Below are positions 14,601 through 26,000 of a DNA stretch of 64,000 nucleotides, in pieces. The notes beneath the pieces are model-generated. The model saw nothing but the letters and a program-made list of their open reading frames with translations. It did no database searches and was not told the DNA's origin. Location of the stretch: positions 8,286,515 through 8,350,514 of the forward strand of contig CAXIPT010000003.1 of assembly GCA_964030475.1 (NCBI GenBank). The letters are read 5' to 3'. The stretch is from Tethya wilhelma (lineage: Eukaryota > Porifera > Demospongiae > Tethyida > Tethyidae). Numbering within the stretch: the first letter of the stretch is position 1; every line of letters begins with the position of its first letter. A program made the translations under genes and the position numbers.

Positions 14601-16888
14601 TAATATTAATTGATGCTATTGTATTTATATATATCAATCTTCCAGATCTGGAAGGTAGTTCTCTATTGATTGAGAAATACATTTCTCAGTTCAAGCACTC
14701 CATGAACCTCGCTGAGATGTATTATGTCTACCACTGTATCCATTGTTTTGTGGAACAACCCTTTACATCTTACCTGCCTGAAGCCCTACACAACATGGCT
14801 AGATTCCTTATCCAGAAAACTTCTTGGGACTGTCCTTATGGCATATCGAAAGTGTATCCTCTCTTTACATTACATTCAGAGCATTTAGTCTAGAGTGTAC
14901 AATTCCCTGTTAATAACACCCAAACAACTGGTATAATGATTGCATGTGTTTATGATTTAATGTGTATTAATGTAAGCAATTTTTGGACAGATAGCAGACT
15001 TCCAAGTTTACTGTCTTGTTTATCTTTATACTGTGTGATCAGTTAGGGTAATAAATGCAAACTGTATAGTTGTCTTGCAAGTTTTCCAATCATTATACCG
15101 TGTAGCTGGAAATATTGACGGTCAAAAAAATTGACTGTTTGCTCTGAAGAACATATAAATATTTGCAAATTAAAATTTGACAATTTTGACTTTAATCATC
15201 AAACAATCAAATTAAAATCCCCATCAATATCTCTGGCTGTTACTGTATACCATATGGCAGGAAAATTTCGTGGAGTTAACTTTTCGCCGTTTTTGTAGAC
15301 CATGATCCATCCACGATATTCTCTGTAATGTATATACCTACGGGTGGCACACAACTCATCCACGAAAGTTACAACATAAAAATGTTTGAAGAGAGACATC
15401 CGCAAACTTAGACAATACAAACTTTCCTGCTATACGGTAAAACAGTTAATCATAGAGTTATAAACTGTACAAACTTCCTCATTATAAACTATGCAATCAT
15501 TTTCTTAATACTTGAGTATTGAAATTAATGATATACAAAATACATAATAATTTGTTTTGACAAATTAAGCATGGCAACCTGGGTATTGTACTTGTCATGG
15601 TGATGTGGAACTAACAGAACACTTAACTTTAATCCAGATCAACGTTTTATACATTAGCTAAGCAAAGCAAGCATTTAGGAGTTTATAAATTGGCACGAAT
15701 TGCCTTTGACAAGCTTCAGGTATTAATAAACAATTGTAGTTTACTCTTTTTTTTAGAAATTCGATGTTTCAGGATCTTCGAATTCCTTCTGGGCTGCAAG
15801 AACCAATTGAAATGGGTAGCATTACAATCAGATCTAAGCCTTTTGAAGATAAGGAGGTATTTGTGATACTCTGTATAATATATTATGAATGAAAATTACA
15901 ATCTTTATACATTTCCTTAGGATCTAATGCCTGTATGCTACAGGTGTTCAACCACTAACCCTCTTTTGGGCAACTTAGGGAATAACTGTGTCAACTGCAA
16001 ACAACCATTTGAATTTTCTTTTATTTCATTTGGTAATACCATGCATGTAAATACTGTCAGTAAAGATAGATTCAATGATGTACTTCCTGTTTGTGTTTAA
16101 TTAGAAGTACTTCCGGTATTCGAGTTTTTCCTAGAAGAAGGAATAAGGTACTGTATACCATATAGTGTAGCCAAGTGAATGACTGACTAAACAGAGTTAT
16201 GTTACTTAGTGATGATGAAGCTATTAGGCTAATCCAAAAAGAACCTCAACGCAAGATACATGGTCATTTGAGTGAAATCCACCAAGGCAGTATCCTTTAA
16301 AATTTATGACAAAAATGTATTAATTTTAGCATAAGTGTAGTAAAACCATGATTTTATTTGGATTATGATAATACCTTGACTTACTAGACACTCAAACTCT
16401 TAAACTGGAAGGTGATGATGAAATAGAGGATAACTCATTCAACATGAATGTATGTGAATTATTATTCAAGCAACTCTTTCTCTCTAGTAGTATATAGGAG
16501 TAAGGCAGCATGTAGTTAGTATGAAATGACTTGTATTGATAAAAATATTGAGACACTTGGCTTCTATATGAAATATTATAGGGTGACAATGAGTTTGCTC
16601 CCGTAACTGTTGGAAAGGAAACATTAGAGAGGCTACACAAGACACAAGTATTAATAAAGAAATGGGGTCCTCCTATTGGTAATCAGTACTATAAGTCCAT
16701 CATGCCAGAAATTTCTATCTCAATATGTGACAACTGTAAAAAAGTAAGTAATGTATCTGCATGTTTGTACACAGCCATGCTCATTATTTTTACCATTACT
16801 ACAGATGTTTCATGCTGATGATTATGAACTCCAAGTCCTATCCAAAGGACATTGCCCTTTTTGTCGGAAGGTGACTGAACTTCAGTAA
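37..16888 (+). CDS. IFT122: Intraflagellar transport protein 122 homologue (IFT-A complex), about 39 exons
   Basis: Spliced translation gives about 1,180 residues, matching the length of animal IFT122. It starts MRAIQLW at 37 (exon 37-95) and ends VTELQ-stop at 16886-16888. Early exons are 555-621, 683-767, 837-995, 1855-1988, 2048-2121, 2200-2275, 2330-2422 and 2503-2607, all with GT-AG borders; the last is 16805-16888. The N-terminal half is WD40 repeats ([53 protein letters not shown] are near-identical to vertebrate IFT122). The middle is a TPR-like helical solenoid (for example [18 protein letters not shown]). The C-terminus has two zinc sites: CYRC...CVNC near 15950-16010 and CDNC...CPFC near 16725-16865. 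The family builds the IFT-A train for retrograde transport in cilia and delivery of ciliary membrane proteins, so in a sponge it should serve flagellated choanocytes and larval cilia. An AATAAA overlaps the stop codon. No frameshift or missing exon was seen. Confidence 0.95.
7057..7278. mobile_element. MITE with TACCATATAGCCGGAAA / TACGGTA ends in an IFT122 intron
   Basis: The left end reads TACCATATAGCCGGAAATAT and the right end is its near-exact reverse complement (ATATTTCCGGCTATACGGTA). The element fills much of the intron between the exons coding ALEALEG and MDLDVAKK. Its interior repeats words such as CATCAAATTTAAAT in direct copies. It encodes nothing. It is the most complete member of the commonest repeat family in this window. 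Confidence 0.85.
8285..8650. repeat. (GT)n microsatellite with assembly gap
   Basis: The intron after the exon coding VETHQWET starts directly with GTATGTGTGT and is a long GT repeat. N characters run from 8368 to 8573 (206 bases), where the repeat could not be assembled. The donor site is itself part of the repeat. Long open frames here in several phases are artefacts of the dinucleotide repeat. Confidence 0.95.
9260..10110. repeat. Dispersed repeat family C (diverged copy) in IFT122 intron
   Basis: The stretch with CACAATACAAAATGTT..., CAGCACTCTAGAGAGAGC and CAGCACATGACAACTGTAC is recognisably related to 46000-46890. The 46-kb copy ends in inverted arms that also occur at 36300-36730. This copy is more decayed. 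It encodes no protein. Confidence 0.6.
10153..10508. mobile_element. MITE with perfect 8-bp target duplication, 48 bp upstream of an IFT122 exon
   Basis: The inverted ends are AGCGATATCAGACCTC (left) and the complement of AGCGATGTCAGACCTC (right). The flanks are TTGTTGGT at 10145-10152 and TTGTTGGT at 10509-10516, an exact 8-base direct repeat. The next exon ([12 protein letters not shown]) starts at about 10556, so the MITE overlaps or abuts the branch-point zone. An 8-bp duplication fits hAT-type insertion; no transposase is encoded. Confidence 0.8.
10640..14237. other. Large 3.6-kb IFT122 intron, mostly without recognised content
   Basis: Between the exons ending ARNAIEESR and starting FNDASYYYW there are no conserved coding blocks that I recognise. 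It contains the TTGCATGCAA-word cluster at 13080-13330 and the end of a TACCGTATAGCC-family element near 13880-13960 (AATTTTCCGACTATACGGTA). The remaining open frames are short and lack similarity or splice logic. Confidence 0.6.
13080..13330. repeat. Cluster of GCAACATGTTGC / TTGCATGCAA palindromic words
   Basis: GCAACATGTTGC, TTGCATGCAA and close variants recur many times within 250 bases, and TGTGCAACAT / ATGTTGCACTGTG occur at the margins like weak inverted ends. It is probably one or two decayed MITEs. No coding potential is apparent. Confidence 0.5.
15095..15440. mobile_element. TACCGTATAGCC-family MITE (two nested or adjacent copies)
   Basis: ATACCGTGTAGCTGGAAATA at about 15098 and TGCTATACGGTA at about 15429 are the outer ends. 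A further end (ATATCTCTGGCTG...GTATACC) lies at about 15225-15250, so two elements appear joined. It lies in the IFT122 intron before the exon INVLYISKQSKHL. Confidence 0.65.
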
Positions 16889-17983
16889 TAAAAATTGTGT
16901 TAGTATGATCAAACTATAAATTATTAATGATTATTAATAATTATAAGGAAGCATATTAAAGTAACATACAATGACAAATTACATTACACAATTTAAACTG
17001 TATAGAAAAATGTTTAGTTTGTTCATGGTTAACGTTATGTATTATTATTCAACATAATTGTCTTATGCATGCCAATACATTACAAACATAGTCTTTTTTT
17101 AGCATTAGTCCACAGCTATTATACAGTCACACACCTGTCATAATAATTACAGATCACAATATTTTTTCAATTGCAAGTTCAATCTCTGCCATGGAGTACA
17201 AAAGAGAAATGACATAATAATTATGATATCATGTACGCTAATAAAGGCTACCCTGAACAACATTTATAAAAAATTAATTATAAAGGCAAAAGCATGCAAA
17301 TGAAATGTACAGTGATTATTATGTAATATTCATAACATGATATTGATTCATTTGCTCTTTCTTCTATGGACATTTAATTGGGGCTAATTAATGGTAATTT
17401 AAATGATTTCAGAGGTATTTGTATTGGTTTGTATTTCTTGTATACCGTATAGCCGGAAAATTTGGCGAGAATTTAAATTTCGCAATTTATGGAGAAAGAC
17501 GTGCATTAAATTGAGTCAGGAATTGATCAAGTTTTAGAGGCAATGCAATCTTTGTAAGAGGATCCAAAATTATGGAAGCGTTCTCCATCAGGATTCAAAT
17601 GACAGCAATCAATCAATAGTACGGACAAGTCACTCTCAGTTAGCTCTTTGGAATTCAAGTACACGCAATATTGTAAACAAATTAACTCAACTATACTTGC
17701 ATTGTGGACATAATACATAATTTGCATCACTGAAACATAATATTATTATGATTAAATGACTCAATCTTATATAGATATGAGATCCTTAAATTCACACAAA
17801 TGAGAGGTATAGTGGAATTCTAGTCCTCAAACATTATGTTATCTATCACATGCATGCATCATTGGTAGGCCTCAGCATTTTATGCTAGCATAATTTTGAG
17901 CATAATAGATACTTGCAAGCACTGAGCATAATGCTAGCATAATAGTGCATTGATTCAAGAATAGTCTTGCTACTGGAACCTGT

Positions 17984-18015
17984 ATCTCGTGACCTCTGTG
18001 TAGAGGTCACGAGAT
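17984..18015. repeat. Perfect hairpin, 14-bp arms and 4-base loop
   Basis: ATCTCGTGACCTCT, loop GTGT, AGAGGTCACGAGAT. It is repeated in the duplicate at 20689-20720. There is no T-run, and terminators of this kind are not expected in animal DNA; it is more likely a small inverted-repeat insertion. Confidence 0.85.
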
Positions 18016-19474
18016 TCATGTTATAGAGTAGAAAAAACTACTTGCTATTATAGTTGTATAGGTCTGCATGCTGCATATGATCTAGAAAAAGTGGAATAGA
18101 ATCTGACACAATTTTTTAAAGTCAATTAACACTACTTCAGATTCTCACTTTCAATTAGAATGGGTTCTGAACTATAAATAAAGTTGCACCTGGGTCCAGG
18201 AAATGAGATACTGTTGAGCATAATTGGTAGTATTCCAGAGCATAATTCAATGCTTTTGAGAGCACAGGAGCATAGCATAATAACAAAAACTTGGAGCATA
18301 ATATGCTGGGCCCTAATCATTGGAATTAATTGCTCACAATTGATAATAATAATTTTAGATATTTCACCTAAGACATCGTATGTACGCGTACATTCCTCGC
18401 TCATGCATGCAGAGGCATATCAAGAAGAAATGATATCATAATTATAGAATTGATACTTAAAATTAATTCACTATAGTTAATAATGATGTAATTCAATCTT
18501 TTAGATTTCAATATACCTGATCATGATGTAGATTGGTCAGCTTTTACTGGAACCACTAACTTTTCTTTTTCTTTCTGCAATACTATTTTCAGCCTAAATT
18601 TGGTTATTGACTAATTTAACCAAGTCACATTTACAAACAAGGAAATAATTAATTATAATATTATAATTATTAGACTTGTCTAATACACCTTATTTTAAGA
18701 TTCATGATCATGACATTACTCCTTCAAGTATCTCTATTCTACATATAGAGGTGATTACAAAAAAAATTCACAATGCCACTTTATTCTATAGATCTATGGA
18801 ACATATGAGCAGGTAACAGACGCATGCAGGCTCTACATGGAACAACCTCAAAAGCATAATAGAGGCATGCTGACATGAAACATTCATACCTAAAGTCAAA
18901 ATTAGCAATTAAAGAAAGTGCAACCAAAAATTAATACCAAGTAAAGCATACCGTACAACACAAGCTCAACTGCATACACACAATAAGGGGGAAAAATAAA
19001 AAAAAAATCATCAGCTTCAAATCCAGAGCACAGAGTGCTTCCCAGATATACAATCATGCAGAGTGACCTATTATAGTGATATTATAGTGATATTAATTTG
19101 TGAAATACAGTTACAAGGTGCATGGTTGGAGGCTATATCTGTATTAAGAGACAACAATGAGTTAGAGGACCATAAAAGAGTGGAGTTCAAGTACTTATCT
19201 GCTAATAAAAGCATTCTGCTTTTTTATGTGGATCAACATTGGTTTTCCCATTGTGTATACATGTGGTTTGGTTTCAATTTGCTTTGGTTAAGCTGTTCGA
19301 AGTGACTGTAATGATTGGAAAATACATAAGATTACATCTGCATACCAAAGAAAGGAGATCTATGATCGATATATAACTACCATTCAATTTCACTTCTTTC
19401 TATCATCTTAAAAGTGCTTGAATCTAATAGTATGCAATAATTAATTACAAAAACGTAATTCAACCCCACATCAT

Positions 19475-19490
19475 CATAGATATTATCTAT
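19475..19490. mobile_element. 16-bp micro-palindrome CATAGATATTATCTAT with 8-bp flanking repeats
   Basis: The left flank is CACATCAT (19467-19474) and the right flank is GACATCAT (19491-19498), a 7 of 8 match. It has the same end pattern (CATAGATA...ATCTAT) as the longer palindromes at 23539, 30953 and 43627. The assembly duplicate lies at 22179-22194. Confidence 0.5.
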
Positions 19491-19600
19491 GACATCATGG
19501 ACTTGCCATTAACCATTGAAACTATAAAAGCTCGTCTCAATAAACATCTCTTGACTACTGAGCCTCGTTGGGAACGAGGCTATATTCTGAACGGGTTAGT

Positions 19601-19675
19601 CCCATTTCGCCTACTCCCATTTTGCCTACTCCCATTTCGCCTACTAAGCGTTTGACCAGTACCATTTCGCCTACT
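19601..19675. repeat. Tandem 15-bp repeat (CCCATTTCGCCTACT)
   Basis: There are three adjacent copies (19601-19645, the middle one with one base change) and a fourth after 15 bases (19661-19675). The same array is at 22305-22379 in the duplicate. A small hairpin GCCTCGTTGGGAACGAGGC lies just before it at 19562. Confidence 0.9.
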
Positions 19676-19937
19676 CATCAAAAAAAATGCTTTAATTGAA
19701 GTTAGGAAGTTTAAAATTCTTTTGATATACTTTTTTGACTTTGTATCATTTGTTATGAAAAGAGTTTCAAAAGCAGTCCCACTACCAGTGTTGTCTTCAA
19801 GTTCAGTTGCAATTTGGTCCTAGTGTTAAAGTTTAATTGCTAAAATAAAAAGTGCTCCATTGTTGTTCTTTGCCTATGTAATTGCACAAAAATTGGGCTA
19901 GTCTTTGATATAAGCATGGAACCCTACATAAAAGGAG

Positions 19938-20144
19938 NAGATCGAGGAGGTATAGTCTCGTCCCCAGACTCCACCCATTCTCCAAGGAGAAAGAGAGTCT
20001 GGTACGCTACGTCCAAATTCTTGGTTCTGCTGAGTCAGCATCAGACAGAAATATCATGTGACCGTGCAAGGCTTTGTACTACATGCATCACGTGGTAGTC
20101 CCTGAGTTTATTTTCAATATCTATCGTGAAAAGTTAGAAGATCN
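19938..20144. other. 205-bp segment isolated between two single Ns
   Basis: An N at 19938 and an N at 20144 bracket a piece unrelated to the flanking duplicate. It contains inverted words around GTCTCGTCCCCAGACTCC and GAGAGTCTGG. It looks like a small contig dropped into a scaffold gap. Nothing coding is apparent. Confidence 0.8.
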
Positions 20145-22641
20145 GTATACCGTATAGCCGGAAAATTTGGCGAGAATTTAAATTTCGCAATTTATGGAGA
20201 AAGACGTGCATTAAATTGAGTCAGGAATTGATCAAGTTTTAGAGGCAATGCAATCTTTGTAAGAGGATCCAAAATTATGGAAGCGTTCTCCATCAGGATT
20301 CAAATGACAGCAATCAATCAATAGTACGGACAAGTCACTCTCAGTTAGCTCTTTGGAATTCAAGTACACGCAATATTGTAAACAAATTAACTCAACTATA
20401 CTTGCATTGTGGACATAATACATAATTTGCATCACTGAAACATAATATTATTATGATTAAATGACTCAATCTTATATAGATATGAGATCCTTAAATTCAC
20501 ACAAATGAGAGGTATAGTGGAATTCTAGTCCTCAAACATTATGTTATCTATCACATGCATGCATCATTGGTAGGCCTCAGCATTTTATGCTAGCATAATT
20601 TTGAGCATAATAGATACTTGCAAGCACTGAGCATAATGCTAGCATAATAGTGCATTGATTCAAGAATAGTCTTGCTACTGGAACCTGTATCTCGTGACCT
20701 CTGTGTAGAGGTCACGAGATTCATGTTATAGAGTAGAAAAAACTACTTGCTATTATAGTTGTATAGGTCTGCATGCTGCATATGATCTAGAAAAAGTGGA
20801 ATAGAATCTGACACAATTTTTTAAAGTCAATTAACACTACTTCAGATTCTCACTTTCAATTAGAATGGGTTCTGAACTATAAATAAAGTTGCACCTGGGT
20901 CCAGGAAATGAGATACTGTTGAGCATAATTGGTAGTATTCCAGAGCATAATTCAATGCTTTTGAGAGCACAGGAGCATAGCATAATAACAAAAACTTGGA
21001 GCATAATATGCTGGGCCCTAATCATTGGAATTAATTGCTCACAATTGATAATAATAATTTTAGATATTTCACCTAAGACATCGTATGTACGCGTACATTC
21101 CTCGCTCATGCATGCAGAGGCATATCAAGAAGAAATGATATCATAATTATAGAATTGATACTTAAAATTAATTCACTATAGTTAATAATGATGTAATTCA
21201 ATCTTTTAGATTTCAATATACCTGATCATGATGTAGATTGGTCAGCTTTTACTGGAACCACTAACTTTTCTTTTTCTTTCTGCAATACTATTTTCAGCCT
21301 AAATTTGGTTATTGACTAATTTAACCAAGTCACATTTACAAACAAGGAAATAATTAATTATAATATTATAATTATTAGACTTGTCTAATACACCTTATTT
21401 TAAGATTCATGATCATGACATTACTCCTTCAAGTATCTCTATTCTACATATAGAGGTGATTACAAAAAAAATTCACAATGCCACTTTATTCTATAGATCT
21501 ATGGAACATATGAGCAGGTAACAGACGCATGCAGGCTCTACATGGAACAACCTCAAAAGCATAATAGAGGCATGCTGACATGAAACATTCATACCTAAAG
21601 TCAAAATTAGCAATTAAAGAAAGTGCAACCAAAAATTAATACCAAGTAAAGCATACCGTACAACACAAGCTCAACTGCATACACACAATAAGGGGGAAAA
21701 ATAAAAAAAAATCATCAGCTTCAAATCCAGAGCACAGAGTGCTTCCCAGATATACAATCATGCAGAGTGACCTATTATAGTGATATTATAGTGATATTAA
21801 TTTGTGAAATACAGTTACAAGGTGCATGGTTGGAGGCTATATCTGTATTAAGAGACAACAATGAGTTAGAGGACCATAAAAGAGTGGAGTTCAAGTACTT
21901 ATCTGCTAATAAAAGCATTCTGCTTTTTTATGTGGATCAACATTGGTTTTCCCATTGTGTATACATGTGGTTTGGTTTCAATTTGCTTTGGTTAAGCTGT
22001 TCGAAGTGACTGTAATGATTGGAAAATACATAAGATTACATCTGCATACCAAAGAAAGGAGATCTATGATCGATATATAACTACCATTCAATTTCACTTC
22101 TTTCTATCATCTTAAAAGTGCTTGAATCTAATAGTATGCAATAATTAATTACAAAAACGTAATTCAACCCCACATCATCATAGATATTATCTATGACATC
22201 ATGGACTTGCCATTAACCATTGAAACTATAAAAGCTCGTCTCAATAAACATCTCTTGACTACTGAGCCTCGTTGGGAACGAGGCTATATTCTGAACGGGT
22301 TAGTCCCATTTCGCCTACTCCCATTTTGCCTACTCCCATTTCGCCTACTAAGCGTTTGACCAGTACCATTTCGCCTACTCATCAAAAAAAATGCTTTAAT
22401 TGAAGTTAGGAAGTTTAAAATTCTTTTGATATACTTTTTTGACTTTGTATCATTTGTTATGAAAAGAGTTTCAAAAGCAGTCCCACTACCAGTGTTGTCT
22501 TCAAGTTCAGTTGCAATTTGGTCCTAGTGTTAAAGTTTAATTGCTAAAATAAAAAGTGCTCCATTGTTGTTCTTTGCCTATGTAATTGCACAAAAATTGG
22601 GCTAGTCTTTTATATAAGCATGGAACCCTACATAAAAGGAG
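20145..22641. repeat. Duplicated 2.5-kb segment, copy B
   Basis: This is the counterpart of 17440-19937. It starts right after the N at 20144 and continues seamlessly into unique sequence leading to SPDL1, so copy B is probably in its true place relative to SPDL1, whereas copy A is continuous with IFT122. The two ends would overlap if the scaffold joint were collapsed, bringing IFT122 and SPDL1 about 2.7 kb closer. Confidence 0.9.
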
Positions 22642-22680
22642 GGTTACCCAAGTCACTACTCACACATTTCAACCGAAACC

Positions 22681-22764
22681 ATGGAGTATGTCACTACTCA
22701 GAGAGGAGCAAGATCACTAACCGCAAACTTTGATCGTGTAGAATCGAGGGGGGGAATCACTTAG
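22681..22764 (+). CDS. Short ORF (27 residues) ended by a MITE; possible broken gene start
   Basis: ACCATGG context, an upstream TATATAAG at about 22612, and the reading MEYVTTQRGARSLTAN... to a stop at 22762-22764. The stop codon TAG is the first three bases of the MITE at 22762. In the flanking sequence the frame stays open for some 30 more codons beyond the element. No family was recognised. It may be chance. Confidence 0.25.
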   Translation: MEYVTTQRGARSLTANFDRVESRGGIT

Positions 22765-22868
22765 TCTGGACACCAGACCCTTTCTTGCTAGGTTTTAGGA
22801 GGGTGGGGAATAGGCGGGGGAAAAAAAGGAAAAGAAAGCTAGAAAAGAAGGGTCTGGTGCCCAGACTA
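22762..22868. mobile_element. 107-bp MITE with 9-bp flanking repeat
   Basis: The ends are TAGTCTGGACACCAGACCC and the complement of TAGTCTGGGCACCAGACCC. The flanks are GGAATCACT (22753-22761) and GGAGTCACT (22869-22877), 8 of 9 identical. A smaller palindrome (TAGTCTCGCTAGCCA ... TGGCGAGACTA) follows at about 22901-22948. Confidence 0.75.
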
Positions 22869-23087
22869 GGAGTCACTAGTGACTGCAACACCCGGGCCCA
22901 ACATAGTCTCGCTAGCCAGATTCTCCGCAAAAAAGGCTGGCGAGACTAGGCCCAACAGATGCAGGGAAACCGTTGATCAGTTAGCTCAGACCATGAGTTT
23001 CGTATTTCTATATAATGCCCACCAAATTTTGTCTAAAGCTCCTCCTACTTTTCAAAAAAACGAGCGCGCTCCAGAGATATATTGAGG

Positions 23088-26000
23088 ATGACAACCATGG
23101 ATTCACCAAGATCTCTTCGCTCTCGAATAGCTGAGTTAGAAGCTGAATTAGAAGATAAAAATAATGACTTGTACACTTCTGCTAAGATAGGGAAGACATT
23201 GCTGGATGCTAACCAGGAGCTGGAAAACAAGCTGGAGCTCAATACTAAAGAACTCAATGAAAAAATCGAGGTTAGTACACGTTTAGCTTTAGTGACCTTT
23301 TGTTGTTTATTGTGAGGATCACTGACGTCGGGTGGAGGGGGAGGAGGGCTAAGTGGGGTTTAATACTAGTGCTAGCGTAGTTTTTTTTTATAATTTTAGT
23401 GAGAGTGACCAAAATTTATTTTGGTCTCTTCCATCAGGACCGGCAAAATCCGGATACTATATTATTATTACAATACAAGAGCAATAGGAAAGTTTACGGA
23501 CTGCCAGTACTCTATACACAGCATAAATTATACATTATCATAGATAATAGAGACTCACATGAGTCTCTGTTATCTATGATGTTATCTAGTCCCTGAGGCA
23601 GACGTTCCGAGAGGGGGAAAAGAAACGTCTGGTAACTGTTGACCACTTTTCGTGTGCAATCGCAGAATGTTACGACTGCCAATCAGACTTCTTCAGTATT
23701 TTGTATTTCGAATTTAATGAGGTAAAATTTCCCACCAACTCTAAAACCAACCAATCAGATCCTTCTTGTCATTTAAGATCGTAGCGCTGTACAATCATCG
23801 TCCACAAATAGTCCACATCTGCAAGCTTTGTAAGACTGAACTTTCGCCGCTTGTGTGTAAAAGATGGCTCAAACCTATGATTGCTTCACACTGGAGTACT
23901 CTAAGAAGAAAGCTGCCGCTAAACCAAGTCTTCTGGCCAAAGAAATTTTAATTCACGTGACAGGATGCTCTTACTTCATGCCGATTGCACATGGAAAGTG
24001 GCCTACAGTTACCAGACGTTTCTTTCCCCTCTCTCGGAGCGTCTGACCCGCGAGACTAGATGTTGTCTATGCTTCCATCTATTCGGTTTTGCTTTCTAGA
24101 GAGGAAAACAAGAACCTGGGGGTGTCTGTATACCTATACATATATATGCAAATGTATATGTAACAATGCCCTAATTAAATGTGGACCCAATGGGTGTGGT
24201 TAAACAATTAACAGTGTGTAAAGGTAGGTTCACAGAACTTTCCGTTGTGTTGCATCACATAAAATTATTCCCTCGCAAAAACGCAGCAACGCAACCTATA
24301 AAATACTTACATGCGTCAACGTTGTGTTGCGTTATCATGTGTTGCTGCGTCACAGTCCTGCTTTTTTGACTTCCTTCCTGCTGTGTCCCGACCTTCTCCA
24401 AAATCAGTAAAGTGTCCCACTTTTTTTGAAGAATGCAGCTTTTAAGGCTAAAATTTAGCTTTTAACAACTCTGTGGTGACTAAAAATATCTCAAATTTTT
24501 TAGAAAGCGAATATTGAGCTTTCTGAAGTGCTAGTTCACAATCGCTATGCTAATAAGTATTTTGCACTTTGAACTATTGCAATTAAAGGAGTGTGTCATT
24601 ATGTAAAAGAGGCGTGGTTTACCAGTTTCGCGTGTGTGGATTTAATGACTCGCTAGGTTTCAATTGGAGGTTGGTAATTTGGCGGATTGGCGGATGAGAC
24701 TTAGTAGCCCCAAATTAAAATCTGCCAATATTTAGTGCGTGTGCGTATACGTATATACGTACGTATGCATATCGTGCACGTGATCGGCTCGCTCCGCCAA
24801 ATTAAAATCCGCCAAATTCAAAGTTTGCTCAATCCGCCAAATTTAATTCTCGCCAAATTTTCCGGCTATACGGCCTCTATACCCTTTAGATTGCATGCAC
24901 TACTTTCTACCACTCCAATTGTATTGTCACATTTGCACTGAAGTTATCAAATAATATAATTCAGAGCTTCTTTTAAGTTGTCATGAGTGCCTGGCCTGTC
25001 CAAAAAATTCATTTGTCCTAAATTAGGAAAAACTATTGTTCACTATTTTAAGAAGAAGAGCAAGTCGTTGAACTTGTATGACATGAGTTGTGCTAGTGTA
25101 TCTCTTGTATTTACAGTAAAACCACTTACTCTGCTGTAGCAGTAATCATTAATGTCAAAAACTCTCCAAAATTTAGCCACTTTAACTTACTGGTAAAAGT
25201 ACTGCATATATGGGAAAAAGAGTTAAAGAAACTTAAAAAAGAGTTAAGCATTTATAAATTTTTGATTTTTTACAATTTGGCGAGTCCCAGATAGCGAGTA
25301 GTACATTAGGAGCGTCTGTCTGTCTGTTATCGTTGGACTTTGTGTGTTCACCTATTAAATTATAGCTAACATAACTAGCGATCCGTACCATGTACCATGC
25401 ATTACTCACGCATGCGCATAAGTTTAGAGTGTGCACCTGTTTTTGAGACAGCTAGTAAAGAAACTGAACAGCAGGCAAACCAAAGCAAAACAGTTGAATA
25501 ATTTTATGATAGCTAGAGGTTATGAGACTTAGACAGATAGATGCTAAGCATGTCTTGTGAGAGAAAGGCGCAGAAGTAGTTTAATACCAGCACCCAACAG
25601 AGAGATAGGCAGAAAAGTAAGAAGAACCGACAGAAAACAGTGATGCCAGGCCAGGCTTGCTCAACATATTATGCAGTGTCAGAGGGAAAGAGATAGAGGT
25701 ATCAAGTTTGAAAGTAACCCTAGACTTTACATCTCATTTGCAATCCTCGCAACCCTTTGTGTAAGATAACTCACACCAATGGATTTTTTACTGTCAGTTT
25801 TGTACTCATACTGACAGGCAGATCTCTATATATACCACTCTGGCAAATATTCTCGTTCAATTCATGCAAAATTCTGCGCTTGCTCGGGCTTGCCCTACAA
25901 TGTCTTGCATTTTTCTAGTATTATTATCATGAACTCACAAGGGCCATAGGCCCAAAGGAGTGTATAATATTGATTGTATCATGTTCTAGATATGTAATTG

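Larger units (their letters stand above)
17440..19937. repeat. Duplicated 2.5-kb segment, copy A
   Basis: This stretch recurs at 20145-22641 with offset 2705, falling to 2704 after a one-base difference in an A run near 19000. At least one substitution was seen (TTGATATAAGC versus TTTATATAAGC near the end). Copy A stops exactly at an N (19938). Contents are non-coding: a TACCGTATAGCCGG end at 17443, a hairpin at 17984, scattered AGCATAAT words at 17880-18310 and short tandem repeats near 19600. Near-identity of non-coding DNA with an N at the joint points to an assembly overlap or two haplotypes. Confidence 0.9.

Noticed and set aside
17527..21146. Paired ORFs present twice (67, 90, 85 and 80 codons) as a duplicated gene cluster
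   Set aside because: They overlap on opposite strands, lack similarity and splice logic, and duplicate only because the assembly segment is duplicated.
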